Source: Platanthera guangdongensis
Taxonomy: Eukaryota; Streptophyta; Magnoliopsida; Asparagales; Orchidaceae
DNA: 64,000 nucleotides
Assembly (NCBI GenBank): GCA_039583875.1
Contig: CM077157.1
Coordinates: 74,462,346 to 74,526,345 of the forward strand
Reading direction: 5' to 3'
Under the pieces are notes generated by a model. It worked only from the letters and a program-made list of their open reading frames with translations, was not told the DNA's origin and did no database searches. Each line of letters starts with the position of its first letter. Positions within the stretch are counted from its first letter, which is position 1. Shown in pieces: positions 20,567 through 31,908 of the stretch. Position numbers and translations under genes: made by a program.

Positions 20567-22570
20567 TCATTCAGGATGATATCTCCTTGGAGGTATAATC
20601 CATTCAGTATAAGGGTTAAAGACTTGGGATGAAGGACCCTTAGGATTCAATTTTGATTTGCCCTTGAAAAATTTTCCAGAGCTCTGACCTCTGTTCGACG
20701 ATCTTGGAGCTGTATTCGACGATCTTGGGTCAGATCGTCGAGCTCCGTTCGACGGTTGACTATGGGTGAGATCAGGTATTTGAGATCGTCGACCTGCATT
20801 CGACGACTTTGGCTGATATCGTCGATCTGCGTTCGACGATGTTGCCTGAGATCGTCGAGCTGCGTTCGGCGATCGTCGATCTTCATTCGGCGATCGTCGA
20901 TCTCCGTTCGACGATTTCTGCTGGGACTTAGTTTTCTGGGGCAGATCAGAATTTTTCCTAGCAACCTCTACAACTCCCTTTCCTTTGTCAGAAATGAATT
21001 TGATTGGAGTTGTTAGAACTATAGGTTGGCTGGATGAAGCACCCAAGCCCAGCGTACTGTTAAATCTGGAGTTCACTGTGCTTGTGATGTCCATCAGCTT
21101 GATACTTCTCCCATTAAGGGATTCTTCAAGCTTCTTGGCATCAGAGAGCTCACTTCTCAGTGAAGCTATCTGTTCCCTACAACACTCCAACTCCTGAGAG
21201 AGTTTGAGGTTTTCTGACTTTAAAGTATTATGTTCAGATAATTGATTTCTGAGAGAGATAATTACTTTCTCAGACTTTAGCAGGTCTAAACACAGTGCTT
21301 TAAATTCAGATTTAAAATCCTCTGAACTAAAATCAAAAGAACCAATTACCTGATCTTCTTCAGGTTGAGTCTCTGAGTCTGACTCTGACTCCTCTTCTTC
21401 TGAATTATGCTGTGAGGCATTGATTGCCATCATGCAGAACTCTTTTTCTTCTGCATCATCTTCATCATCACTGGAACTGGATAAGGCTTCTGACTCTTCT
21501 TCAGTCTCACTCCAGGATTCAGCAATAAACCCTTTTCTTGTATGTTTGTTTTTGCTTGAAGAGAGTTTGCCATTGCCATTCCTCTTAGAGTCTTTCTCCT
21601 TTCTTCTTTCTTTCATGTCCCTTCTGTCCTTGTTCTTATTCTCTGGACAATCAGGTACTATGTGCCCTGGTTTCCTACAACCAAAGCAAATAATGTCTTT
21701 ATTATTGTTAATGGACTTGTCATACCTCGGCTTATCCTGCTCCTTGTATGATCTCCTTCTGAAATCCTTTCTGGCCATTTTGTAAAATCTTTTGGCCCGC
21801 AGACTGAGTAGTTCATCATTGCCTGTGGCTTTGTCTTCAGGCAGATCTTCAGTTGCCTTGAAGGCTATGGTCTTCTCTTTTCTTATGGCTGGTGAGGCAG
21901 CCTTCTGTTCTTCCTCTCTATTTTTGATGAGTAGCTCATAAGATTTGAGCTTACCCAACAGAGCTTCAGTAGTGATCTCATTCAGACTTATGGCATCCTT
22001 AATTGGCCAGATTCTTGAATCCCAAGTGCTAGGGAAGCACATTAGGATCTTGTCATTGAATTCAGTTAGAGAGATCTCTTTGTCCAATGTCCTGAGTTCA
22101 CTGACAATTAGACTTAGCCTGTTGTACATGTCTCCCACTGACTCAGTTTCCCCCTTCTTGAAATTCTCATATTGAGAGATGAGATGAGATCTCCTATCCT
22201 TTCTCTCATCAGCTGAGCTTGAGACTATTTCTGAGAGTTTGTCCCAAATTTCCTTTGCTGAATTGCATTCAGCCACCTTTTGAAATATGTCATCTGACAT
22301 TGTCTGGGCCAAGATGTTCATAGCCTTGGCATCAGCTACCTTCCATCTCCTTATATCAGCATCTGTTCCTGATGGAGGTGGAACAGCATTTGTACTTGTG
22401 TTCTCTGGGGGTCTTGGACATACTGTCAAAACAGAATTAAAAATATCTTCGTCAATAGAGTTCATGTACAGTCTAATCCTTGCTTTCCAAAGTGCAAACT
22501 TGGATAGATTGCACACTGGAAGTCTGGTGCTAGCATAATCTTTGTTTTGGGCCATGATTTGTGAAAGCAA
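20567..22570 (-). CDS. Sirevirus-like Gag, 667 codons, with CCHC knuckle and repeated tail
   Basis: Open from ATG 22570; a second ATG five codons in (MAQNKDYASTRLPV) is the likelier start because it matches the usual copia Gag opening. N-terminal copia Gag domain (FALWKARIRLYMNSID, EIWDKLSEI, ISQYENFKKGETESVGDMYNRL), a basic linker, a single CCHC zinc knuckle (CFGCRKPGHIVPDC), an acidic Ser/Glu region, then a predicted coiled coil (about 430-490). The C-terminal 120 residues contain seven or more degenerate SSNxxRRS-type repeats, encoded by the ATCGTCGA palindrome array. The stop TGA at 20567-20569 may be a mutation, since the same frame continues another 28 codons with plausible sequence. 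Large Gag size is a Sirevirus trait. Confidence 0.88.
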   Translation of the reverse strand: MLSQIMAQNKDYASTRLPVCNLSKFALWKARIRLYMNSIDEDIFNSVLTVCPRPPENTSTNAVPPPSGTDADIRRWKVADAKAMNILAQTMSDDIFQKVAECNSAKEIWDKLSEIVSSSADERKDRRSHLISQYENFKKGETESVGDMYNRLSLIVSELRTLDKEISLTEFNDKILMCFPSTWDSRIWPIKDAISLNEITTEALLGKLKSYELLIKNREEEQKAASPAIRKEKTIAFKATEDLPEDKATGNDELLSLRAKRFYKMARKDFRRRSYKEQDKPRYDKSINNNKDIICFGCRKPGHIVPDCPENKNKDRRDMKERRKEKDSKRNGNGKLSSSKNKHTRKGFIAESWSETEEESEALSSSSDDEDDAEEKEFCMMAINASQHNSEEEESESDSETQPEEDQVIGSFDFSSEDFKSEFKALCLDLLKSEKVIISLRNQLSEHNTLKSENLKLSQELECCREQIASLRSELSDAKKLEESLNGRSIKLMDITSTVNSRFNSTLGLGASSSQPIVLTTPIKFISDKGKGVVEVARKNSDLPQKTKSQQKSSNGDRRSPNEDRRSPNAARRSQATSSNADRRYQPKSSNAGRRSQIPDLTHSQPSNGARRSDPRSSNTAPRSSNRGQSSGKFFKGKSKLNPKGPSSQVFNPYTEWIIPPRRYHPE
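20690..20915. repeat. Palindrome array inside Sirevirus gag coding sequence
   Basis: About eight copies of ATCGTCGA...TTCGACGAT-type units (roughly 24-30 bp apart). In frame they encode the Arg-Arg-Ser repeats at the Gag C-terminus. Confidence 0.85.
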
Positions 22571-22675
22571 AATCCAATAATAAACTACAAAAGAAAAACA
22601 GATCTAACTTGGGATCTTTGGGTTCAGGTGTTAGCCTGTACAACCAATCAGGTATGGTATGTTTAACCAACCTCC

Positions 22676-22686
22676 CTCTGATACCA
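22676..22686 (-). other. Primer-binding site (tRNA-Met) of Sirevirus element
   Basis: The plus strand reads CTCTGATACCA, the complement of the tRNA-Met-type site TGGTATCAGAG, 2 nt from the LTR end at 22689. The 100 bp to the gag start is leader. Confidence 0.9.
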
Positions 22687-23744
22687 ATTGAAAGTGCAGG
22701 TAGATCTGATATACTCTAGAGGGGGGTGAATAGTGTATATGGTGCTTTGAAACTTTTTACAACAAGTGTTGTAATAAGAGTGAGCAGGGAAGCAGTAAGA
22801 AATCTAATCACAGAACTAAACTATCCAAAAGCTAATCACAAAATAATCAAGGCCAGAAACAAAAATGAAAACAAGCAAAACCAGAAGACACAAGGAAATA
22901 TAGTGGTTCCCCTAAACTTGGGTACATCCACTCTTCTACCACCCTAGGTAGGAATCCACTGCAAGATGAGTTGATCAGGTGTCCTGGGCACCAATGAGCT
23001 ATTGATAAGGTGCTCAAAAACCAAAGCAGATTTTTGATCAGGTGTCTTGCCACCAATGAGCTTTTGACAAGGTGCTCAAAAACCAAGCTCAAACTTTTGA
23101 AGGGAGTTTGAGAAACCCTTTACAGAGAGGGGGTGAGAGAGTGATGGAGGTCTTCTCTTTCCCAAACAACTGAGAAGACTATGTGGATTGTTGATGTCAA
23201 AGCTCCCCCTGAATCCTTGAGATCTTCAGGAAGAGAAGCTTTGCTGAGGGTGATAGGCCTTCAAAGATTGAACTCCAGCAATAGATGATTTCAGCAATGA
23301 CTGAAATGTTGGATGTCTGGAGTCTTGAAATATGTTGGCCTTGAACACTTTGAAACTAAAGAGATCTGAAGATTTCTGAAAAGATTGATCTCCTTGGATG
23401 AGTGTTGTTGAGAATTCTTTGAGATAGAATATTTTTGAATGTATCTCTGTAATCTGTGTGTCTCTCTCTGTAATGTGTATTCTATGAGTGATTCAAAAAT
23501 TCTTCTCTTTTATTCTCTGATACAGAATAGAATAACATTCTCTTTCAAGTATAGCCGTTGGCCTGCATTAATTGCATCCTTAATTGCACAATCTCTTCTG
23601 GAGGAAAGTCCACAGAAATATTCCTTGAGAAATCCCTTGAAACTTGGTCCAGAAATGAATGAAAACGGCTAGGAAATCTCTGAATTAATTGCAGAATAAC
23701 TCCTTAACTGATTTGAATTTGAATCTAGAAACATTCTTGAAGTT

Positions 23745-24045
23745 ATCTGAAATCGTCGAACTGAGCTCTGCTATCATCGAGCTGAGCTCAGCGATCTGGA
23801 AATATACAGCAGCAAAATATCGTCGATCTGAGCTCCAAGATCGTCGAACTGAGCTCAGAGATAAAGATCCAAGGCAAAGTCAAAATCGTCGACCTGAGCT
23901 CACCGATCGTCGAACGGAGTTCGACGATATAATGAAGTTGAGCTCAGCGATCGTTGAATGGAGTTCGACGATCTGTCGAAGTTGAGTTAGACGATCGTCG
24001 ATCGGAGTTCGACGAATCGTCGTGCTGAGCTCGACGATATGACTT
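23745..24045. repeat. ATCGTCGA palindrome array in Sirevirus LTR
   Basis: About ten units such as ATCGTCGAACTGAGCTC and GGAGTTCGACGAT. It lies downstream of the TATA box in the sense direction, so it would be transcribed. Confidence 0.85.
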
Positions 24046-24220
24046 AGTCTCCAAATAGAAAATTCTGGGTCTTCAGGGCAGCTTCCAAACCTAGACTTCT
24101 AACCCTTAGACTCAATTCTAATTGACCTATTGAGCTATACAGGAGGTCAAGCATTGATTCCTAGAGACATAGTGATCCTGACCCAAATAAGTAATATGGT
24201 GTTCCAACAGTATAGCCTCC

Positions 24221-24228
24221 CTTTTATA
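24221..24228 (-). promoter_or_regulatory. TATA box of Sirevirus LTR
   Basis: TATAAAAG on the minus strand, inside tctataaaagggagg, about 90 bp downstream of AGTCCCACATTG-like DNA. It implies transcription starting near 24195 and running leftward. Confidence 0.65.
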
Positions 24229-25499
24229 GAATAGAGGAGATGATAGAGATTACAATTAAGCAATGTGGGACTAAAAAATTACAGGTGTAATCAGTTTAAT
24301 ATAAAAATAAGATGAATAGGCCGCGCGGTTAGATGAATAGGCTAACTGCCCGACCACTGCAAAAGACAGGGAACAAGCCGCCATACAAGACCGCCAGTCC
24401 GCCCGGTCTCTAAGCCGCCTGAGTCAAACCATCAGAATGCCCGGATAACCACAGCCACAGTCCAGCCAACAAACCACATGAGAGAGACCGACAGACCGCG
24501 CAGTCTCTAAATTGCCAGAATCAGACCGCCAGAACGCCTGGTTGTAACGACTCCATCCGTTTACATAGTATATAATAGAAGGTTCTGTCGGGGCCCCACA
24601 CCATATACCACAAAACAGGCGGCAAAGTCATGGAGTGATACCAGAGTTGCGCATCCTGACTCATAGCATTCTAGCGGAAGCTTATAACATGAAATTGAAC
24701 TCCAAACATGAATGTCCACCATATAAATATCCACATTGACATATATAAACAGGAATGTTCATCAAATACAAAGTCAGTTGTTCTTTACAAAAGTGGCTTC
24801 CAAACATCGGTGTACAGGCCGGCCACACATGAACAAAACATAATAGTTTCAACATAGCCTTCGAGGTCTAGTGATAGCAGGGACTTCAGCCTTTAAATGT
24901 CCCGCTCGGTTCTCCAGCACCTGTACAAGGACAGCCCACCCAACGGTGGTAAACAAGGCAACGGTGAGCATTCAGCTGAACAATTTATAACGACCCTACC
25001 CCTTTCCCTGGGTAGTGGCATTCCTTCTCTGCAGGCGTAGAAATTTATATGCATATATATTCATCACATATTGTGCACTCACGCACAAACATTCCATCAC
25101 AACCGTCAGCCACGCGGCCCGACGATCTGTGCACTCAGGGAACATTCTTGGTGTACCGGCGAACCCGGGTCCCACAATCGTATCAGGGCCGAAACCCAAC
25201 GTTAAAAGTTGAGCATTTACTCCATGGCATGCAGCCGGAGATTTTAGTCTTAATGAGCCGAGATTGGCTCGTAGCCCCCATGCTGTCATGGCGCGCAGGC
25301 CTATGTCTCTCGCTATGCGCTCCAACAGACTGCACTTTCAGGTCTCACGTCGGACGGACATAACGCAGGTCGGATCAACCACCCCCCGTTGCTCAAGTCG
25401 CCTTGTCGTCACCGAGTACAGCGTACTCGCGGCTTAGAAAAGGCGCGGGTCGGTTTCACCTTACCTGTTTGGCATAAAGCCTGGGTGCTTTCCTGGGCA

Positions 25500-25880
25500 C
25501 ACCAATACTTCCTATTACTACCCTTCACAGGCACCACCCATTAAGTATCACAAGCATCAGAGGGTATTTCCTGGACTTCCGTACTAGTACTTCCTGCTAC
25601 TACCCTTCACAGGCACAACCCAGTAAACATCACAATTATCAAGGGTATTTTACTGGATCTTAAATCCAGTACTTCCTCCTACTACCCTTCACATGCACAA
25701 CCCATGACCCTCAACCATTACAAGGGTATTTTTTGGACTTCCAATCAAGTACTTCCTGCTACTACCCTTCACAGGTACAACCCAGTCAGCATCACAAGCA
25801 TCAGAGGGGTATTTTCCTGGACTACCACTCCAGTACTTCCTGATGCTACCCTTCACAGGTCTAACCCATAGAATCCCAAA
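25500..25880. repeat. ~80-bp tandem repeat in E2 3' LTR
   Basis: Five diverged units, each beginning near AGTACTTCCTGCTACTACCC and ending with a CTGGAC/CTGGAT pyrimidine stretch. The counterpart at 32900-33275 also has five units. Confidence 0.85.
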
Positions 25881-26429
25881 ACTACATGTTTAATCACGGA
25901 GTCTTCTCCGGTGCGTATATGCAACATCACCAATCCAGACAAACTTTTCCAGATGGGTTCACACAACATGCATATTCTGTACTCCATTTTCGGATCTATA
26001 TGCCAAATCATTGGTGATTCTAAGAATCAACCCAAGGGACTCCTGTAATAAGCTACCCTCTAGTGGGGGAATCCTATACACATGCCAAAAAGGAAACCTT
26101 CACATGGCTAAGAAGGAAGATTGTTACCCTTGAAGATCGCTTCGGAGCCATGGACTTTGGGCCGGCTGGAAAGCACCGCAGCGGCTTTGCCTCCACAACG
26201 CTAGCCTTGGATCGTGAATCGTAACGCCGCAGCTCCACCAGTGGCCGGATCCCTTCCTCCTCCTCCTCCTTCCTCTCTCTCTCTAGCTTTGTAGAAAGAT
26301 GATAGCCAACATCAAATGAGTATTCCCAGCTCATTTTCGGCCTTAAGGAAGGAGGGAGAGACCTGAGCCATTAGGTCCCAGCTGAGAGAATGGACGACCA
26401 TGATTTTGCCACAAAAGGCTAATTTTTGC

Positions 26430-26970
26430 CTGACACGGCCTGTGACACGCCCGTGTCACAGGCCCTGTGCCTTAAGCGGCACACAACCGACTGATCCAGA
26501 CCAGTATACTGCCATGTGACAGGCCCATGTCATGGGCCATGTCACATGACATGGCTTCAGACATGCCCGTGTCTGTGGCAATGTACTCCAGGCTGCATAC
26601 AACCAATTCAACCCGATCGGCATACAGCCAGTGACACTCCCGTGTCACAAGCCGTGTACCCCAAGACACGACAGTGTCCTGCCCGTGTTCACAGGGCCTC
26701 AAATGCCCTGGGCACATCCAGCTAAGGACACGGCCTGCGACACGCCCGTGTCACAGGCCGTGTGCCCACACATGGCAACAGACATGCCTGCAGCTCAACT
26801 TCATTGAACTGAATTCATCGACCAGAGGAGGATACGGCCTCGACACGCCCATGTTAGAGGCGTGTTCCCTCATGTTTCTTAGAAACGGATTTTCGTCGAC
26901 CACTCGCCGGCTGCTCACCCGAGCAGGACACGCCCTGGGACACCCCCGTGTCCCAGGCCGTGTCACCCAA
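26430..26970. repeat. CACGCCCGTGTC palindrome array in E2 3' LTR
   Basis: Many GACACGCCCGTGTC-like inverted repeats, separated by 15-60 bp. The counterpart is 33830-34370. Confidence 0.85.
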
Positions 26971-27003
26971 TTTTTTCCCAATCCTGGAATTTGAGGTGTT
27001 ACA

Positions 27004-27017
27004 ACCCTCCCCGCCTT
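27004..27017 (-). other. E2 polypurine tract
   Basis: The minus strand reads AAGGCGGGGAGGGT immediately before the 3' LTR (TGTAACACC). Confidence 0.87.
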
Positions 27018-27119
27018 ATAAAAATTTCATCCCAAAAAATTTGCACACAGGAAGGAAATCAAACACAAGATGTTCTATTCCATAAATGTCTCATACAACT
27101 TGACACGCACTGTAAAACA

Positions 27120-28410
27120 GTTACACAAAGAGCTCGGGAAATTTAACTCGCATGGTCTGCTCTTGCACCCATGTTAGCTCTTCACAGCCGCAACTGTACC
27201 ATCGGACTTTGACCATCCCGATTGTCTTGTTCCGCAACTATTTATCAGCGCGATCAACAATCCAAATGGGTCGAACCTTCATCATTAGCCCATACTCCAC
27301 CGGCACACGATCAGTCTCGATCACTTGAGTTGGATCTTTGACGGCTTTCCAAAACACCGAGATGTTAAACACATCAAGTAATCCACCCAAGTCTCCCGAA
27401 AGAGCTAGCCGATATGCAGCTTCCCCAGTTCGCTCCACCACTTCAAACGAACCAAGATACCATGGACTCAACTTCTTCAGTCGCCGAATCCTGGACACTC
27501 CTTTGAAGCGTTTGTTCTTCAATTATAACCAATCTCCCACCGCGATCTCCACATTCCGGTGCTTGGCGTTGTCGTATTTTGCTTGTCGATCCTGGGCTAT
27601 TAGTAGCCGCTCCCGAATAGTGTGTATCGTCGAGTTAGCTTCCTCGACTTTGTTATGGTTATATACTTTGGATTTGCATGCTTCTGCCAAGCTAACGTCG
27701 TACGACACTTCCGACCATACAGAGCTTCAAACGGTGCCATACCGATGCTTGTTTGGTCACTATTATTGTAGGCAAACTCCACTATATAAAGATGATCGGG
27801 CGCATATTCAGAGCATATCCTCCATTGTCCTGTTGGTCCGCTCATTCTGGCCATCCGTTTGGGGATGAAAGGTCGTGCTGAATGTCAATTTCGTGCCCAA
27901 CAGCTGATGGATTAGCCTCCAATCATTCGATGTAAAGCGCCCATCCTGATCGCTCACGATGCTACGAGGAACACCATGTAGCCGTACGATTTGCACCACA
28001 TAGAGCCTTGGCAAACTTTCCACTGAATCGTCCCATTTGTTCGGAAGGAAGTGCGCCACTTTTGTCAACCGGTCCACAATCACCCAGATTGAATCATTCC
28101 CGCGTTGAGATCTCGGCAACCCGTGCATGAAATCCATTGAAATGTCATCGAACTTCCATTCCGGAATCGGCAACGACTTCAAGAAACCGTCAGGCTTCTG
28201 GCATTCCGCCTTTACCAAATCACAAGTCTGACATTTGGCTACATAATGAGCGATATCGTTCTTCAGTCCTGGCCACCAGAACAACTTCTTCATGTCCCTG
28301 AACATCTTTGTGCTCCCAGGGTGAATTGAGTACTTCATAAAGTGAGCTTCGTACATCAACTCTTCCCGCAACTTACCCATACTCGGACGCACAACCGACC
28401 CTCTTTCCAC
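27120..28410 (-). pseudogene. E2 integrase with chromodomain-like tail (frameshifted)
   Basis: The main piece (28410-27808, 200 codons) has zinc ligands H23, H30, C60, C63 and the catalytic D93 (SMDFMHGLP), D154 (IVSDQDGRF) and E190 (DGQNERTNR), with exact 35-residue spacing, so the active site is complete. Downstream pieces lie in other frames: VEFAYNNSDQTSIGMAPFEALYGRKCRT, RQAKYDNAKHRNVEIAVGD, then the GPF-like region SPWYLGSFEVVERTGEAAYRL and, after a stop near 27238, a chromodomain-like end (MVKVRWYSC...ELTWVQEQTMRVKFPELF) finishing about 27130. Chromodomains tether integration to marked chromatin. 27018-27120 is 3' UTR with nothing recognised. Confidence 0.88.
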
Positions 28411-28579
28411 AAAAGGTCGTCATCCCAGGAAAATTTGGCCTCTGGCCCGTCCTTTGCATAGCGTTGGAGACTTTCATCTAGCTCGGTTGCTCGTCGAATT
28501 CTGTCTGCAAGGTCATATTGCACCTCCGTCCAGTTCAGACATGCATTGGTTGAGGAATTCTTATCAACACAAGAAATCT

Positions 28580-29060
28580 CTAATGCTTCAACTCCTGGAT
28601 TAGACGTTCATCGTGTCTCTGCAACCAATTTGCCCTTGCCGGAGCCCTCTGACTCAAGGCATCAGCGACCACATTTCCCTTCCTGGGAGTATAATGAATC
28701 ACAAAGGTGTAGTCCCCAAGAAACTCCAGCCACCTTCGTTGTCGCATATTCAGGTCCTTTTGTTCTAATAAATAATTTAGCCTCTTGTAGTCCGTATAGA
28801 TATCCACTTTCACGCCATAAAAATAATGCCGCTATAACTTTAGTGCAAAGATCACTGCCGCCAACTCTAAATCGTGGACGAGATAATTTCGCTCATGCAC
28901 CTTCAACTGGCGTGAGCCATAAGCAATCACTTTCCCCGACTGTAGAAGAACGCAGCCTAAGCCGCTTCATAAAGCATTACTAAAGATCTAGAATCTGTCG
29001 GTACCACATAGAGAGGTCAACACAGGCGTCGTGGTCAACCGACTCTTTAGCTCTTCAAAA
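28580..29060 (-). pseudogene. E2 RNase H
   Basis: The piece 28813-28580 ([50 protein letters not shown]) is the end of the Ty3 RNase H with its conserved DALS motif. Upstream parts ([26 protein letters not shown], about 28830-28970) are readable in other frames. No intact ORF. Confidence 0.82.
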
Positions 29061-29401
29061 GCTCGCGCGCACTCCTGCGTCCATACGAACTTCTGATCCT
29101 TTCGCATCAGTGTGGTCAGAGGTAGCGCGATTCACGAGAAGTTTTCTACAAACCGTCTGTAGTATCCTGCCAGTCCAAGGAAGGTCCTGACCTCGGCCAC
29201 TGTAGACAATACCAGCCACTCCTAAATGGCTCTTATCTTTGACGGATCCACTGCGATGCCCTCTCCACTTACCACATGGCCAAGAAAAGCCACCGACGAT
29301 AAACAAAACTAGCACTTCGAGAACTTGGCATAGAGCTTATGACTTTGCAAAGTATGCAACACCAATCGCAAGTGGTTTGCGTGATCAGCTTCAGATTTCG
29401 A

Positions 29402-29815
29402 TTACACCAAGATATCGTCAATGAACAAAATCACGAACAACTTCAGGTACTCTCGGAATGTTCGGTGCATCAGATCCATGAATACCGATGGCGCATTGCA
29501 TAGCCTAATTAGCATTACCGTGAACTCATAATGACCGTAGCGTGTTCCAAATGCGGTCTTGGGAACATCTTCTTCCCGTATCCTCGACTGGTAATACCCA
29601 GACTTCAAATCCAATTTCGAGTAGACGGTTGATACCACCAGCTGATCGAACAGTTCGTCTATCCGTGGAATCGGATACTTGTTCTTCTAGGTCAGCTTAT
29701 TGAGTTCGCGGTAGTCAATACATAACCTCAAGCCACCGTCCTTCTTTTTCACAAACAAAACAGGTGTGTTGCACGGTGACATAGTTGGGCGTATATATCC
29801 CTGCTCTAACAACTC
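29402..29815 (-). pseudogene. E2 reverse transcriptase
   Basis: The piece 29638-29402 has [26 protein letters not shown], a degenerate [18 protein letters not shown] (normally MPFGLTNAP) and the catalytic FIDD box (residues 72-75). The upstream part ([32 protein letters not shown]) is at about 29640-29770, interrupted by a TAG near 29686. The thumb region downstream to 29060 is shifted and partly readable. Confidence 0.85.
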
Positions 29816-30430
29816 TTACAATTGGATTTTCATCTCAGCCATTTCCTTTGGCGCGACGCGATATGGCGAGCGGGCCACAGGTTTTGCATCTAGCACCAAC
29901 TCGATCGTGAAGTCGATCTCCCGCTGGGGTGGTAGTCCAGGAAGATCCTTAGGGAACACATATGTAAACTCCAAGACAACCGAAACATTACTCACACTGG
30001 CCTTGGGCGCAACCGCCTGAATCAGTGTGAAGTATAACTTCACGCCCTTCCGAACAGCCTTGATGACTTGGAGTGCAGACATCAATGTCCTGCTCACTCC
30101 TCGCATCCCTGCGAACATAGTCTCCTGCTCGGTATTCTGGAACAGTGTGACCTCTTTGGCATTACAATCAATCAAGGCATGCTGCTCCGCGAGCCAGTCC
30201 ATGCCAAAGATCATATCAAACTCCGATATCGGTAGTACAAATGCAGTCAAACAGAAATCCCGACTTCCAATTTGAACTGCCACATCGCAAGCCCGATCTG
30301 CGACCATCAAACAACCATTCAGTAACACCACACTGATGCTCTCTGTCTTCGCATGACTAGGTACTCCAATTTGCGCTACGAAGTCCTTAGACAGAAATGA
30401 CTATGAAGTACCCGTATCAAACAGTGCTCG
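29816..30430 (-). pseudogene. E2 protease and RT N-terminus
   Basis: The protease active-site DTGTS is encoded at 30404-30418, immediately followed by a TAG at 30401-30403. The stretch 30331-29816 continues with VVLLNGCLMV, FDMIFGMDWL (the conserved Ty3 protease C-terminal block), the linker, and the RT entry DLPGLPPQREIDFTIELVLDAKPVARSPYRVAPKEMAEMKIQL, where relatives run on into RT but this copy stops. Confidence 0.85.
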
Positions 30431-30610
30431 TGCCAGCGTGTTCTGAATCATAACAAAGCCTGTGGCAATTGTATCACACACAAGCCACATATAATGCATA
30501 TAATAAACAAAGCATGCAATAAGCAAAACAATGCAATAACTTAACTCGTACCTGTGACGACATCACTCTGCTTAATGGCGTCCTGTAGGCCAAGGTTGTA
30601 GACTCGGGGG

Positions 30611-31689
30611 CTACACCTGGGATGCAGAGGACTCCACCACTACCTTTCCCTTCTCAGCATAGAACGCTCCCGCCTTCTTTTCTCCCTTTGGCGGACCAGC
30701 CCGACAGTCACGGGATATATGCCCCACTCGTCCACAAGAAACGCATGTACGAGTCTCTGGCCTTGACGTGGCCACCGACGTTGCACCCGATGCAACCGTA
30801 GAAGGGGCTTGTCCTAACAACTTGGACCTCTTGCCCCATTTCTTCTTATAATATGATTTCCCAGGTCGGGGCACCTTGAACACTGGCTTTGTTAAAACCA
30901 AGGCCCGCTTCCCCTGCACCCTTTTCATGTCCTTTTCCAGCGCGCACGCAGTGTCAACCAACGCCTGGAATCCTTGTTTCACTGAACTTGAAAGCAGGAA
31001 TCACAACTCGTCCCGCATGACTTCATAGAACCGATTGGTTTTCCGCTGCTCATCGGCGAAGATTGAACACACTTACCGTCCCAATCTTGTGAACTCAAGC
31101 AGGTAAGTTTCCACACTGCCTTCTCCTTGCGTTAGCCTTTGGAACTCATTTTCCATTACAATGCGTTGTGCCGCTGGTAGGTGCTTTGCTAGGAAGAGTC
31201 GCGAGAACTCCTCAATTGACAATTGTTTTAACGGACTCCCCGCTAAGTGGTGTAGTTCCATCTCCTCCCACCATAAACGAGCCTCTCCTTCTAGTCAAAA
31301 GGTGTCTAAGGTGACCTTCTGATCTTCCTCCATCCCGATCGCCATCATTATCTGCTTGAGGAGCGACAACCAGTCCTCTGCCTGCATAGGGGATCCCACA
31401 CCCGCAAAAATACACGGACTGAAGCTTATGAACTGCTTCAACTACCTTTCAGCTGCTCGAGGAGCCATAGCCGCAACATGTTCTGACATAGCCGCAACTG
31501 TTCTAGCCTCACTACCGAGTGTGCATGCCCTTGCTCCTGCCCAGTAGGCTGTGCTTGAATCATTGCAAACAGGGCCTCGGCATCTAATCGAATAGTTACC
31601 ACAGAAGGGGGAGGTGTAGGCACCTCAGCTGGTGCCATACTCTCATCAGAACGCTGGGGCTCCAACTTCCCAGCACCACTTCGAGTCAC
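30611..31689 (-). pseudogene. E2 gag with CCHC zinc knuckle (frameshifted)
   Basis: Likely start at ATG 31689 (MTRSGAGKLEPQR). Pieces in order: 31689-31438 (N-terminus), 31261-31073 (gag core, IEEFSRLFLAKHLPAAQRIVMENEFQRLTQGEGSVETYLLEFTRL) and 30982-30611 with a basic linker and one CCHC knuckle (CVSCGRVGHISRDC). The retrotransposon gag core tends to carry YxxxFxxLxR; here it ends EFTRLGR. 31690-31892 is leader without recognisable features. Confidence 0.83.
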
Positions 31690-31892
31690 CTAGAGGTGAA
31701 CAAGACACGCACATTAGCGACCTCACACGAGCAATAACCACAAAATAGGAATGCGCAGGTTCCTCAAACACATTTATTTGCAGTCCTACGTGGACATTCA
31801 AGAGTTCATTATTGTCAACATGGTTCGAACATACACGTGCTTGCCACCCCACAAAAGAATTCGACCACAAATTTTAAAGGGAAAGACCGAGA

Positions 31893-31904
31893 CAGCTGAT
31901 ACCA
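31893..31904 (-). other. E2 primer-binding site (tRNA-Met type)
   Basis: The plus strand reads CAGCTGATACCA, so the element strand begins TGGTATCAGC. It lies 4 nt from the LTR start at 31909. The last bases depart from the usual AGAGC. Confidence 0.85.
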
Positions 31905-31908
31905 AAAA

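Larger units (their letters stand above)
22689..24542 (-). repeat. Sirevirus 5' LTR (main part; remainder at 34413-34424)
   Basis: Starts TGAAAGTGCAGG next to the primer site. The sense strand has an AGTCCCACATTG block and TATAAAAGG near 24221-24228, so at least 24196-24542 must be promoter (U3) and the LTR must extend right of the tempting TG at 24209. E2 inserted at 24542. The last ~12 bp of the LTR are then 34413-34424. Without E2 the LTR would be about 1.87 kb. U3 at 24320-24540 is dense in GACCGCC/GCGG motifs. Confidence 0.75.
24543..27003 (-). repeat. E2 3' LTR (2461 bp)
   Basis: Shares its start with family-X LTRs (gtatataatagaaggtc, ggggccccacaccatatacc). It contains five ~80-bp tandem units (25500-25880) and a CACGCCCGTGTC palindrome array (26430-26970). 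Confidence 0.92.
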
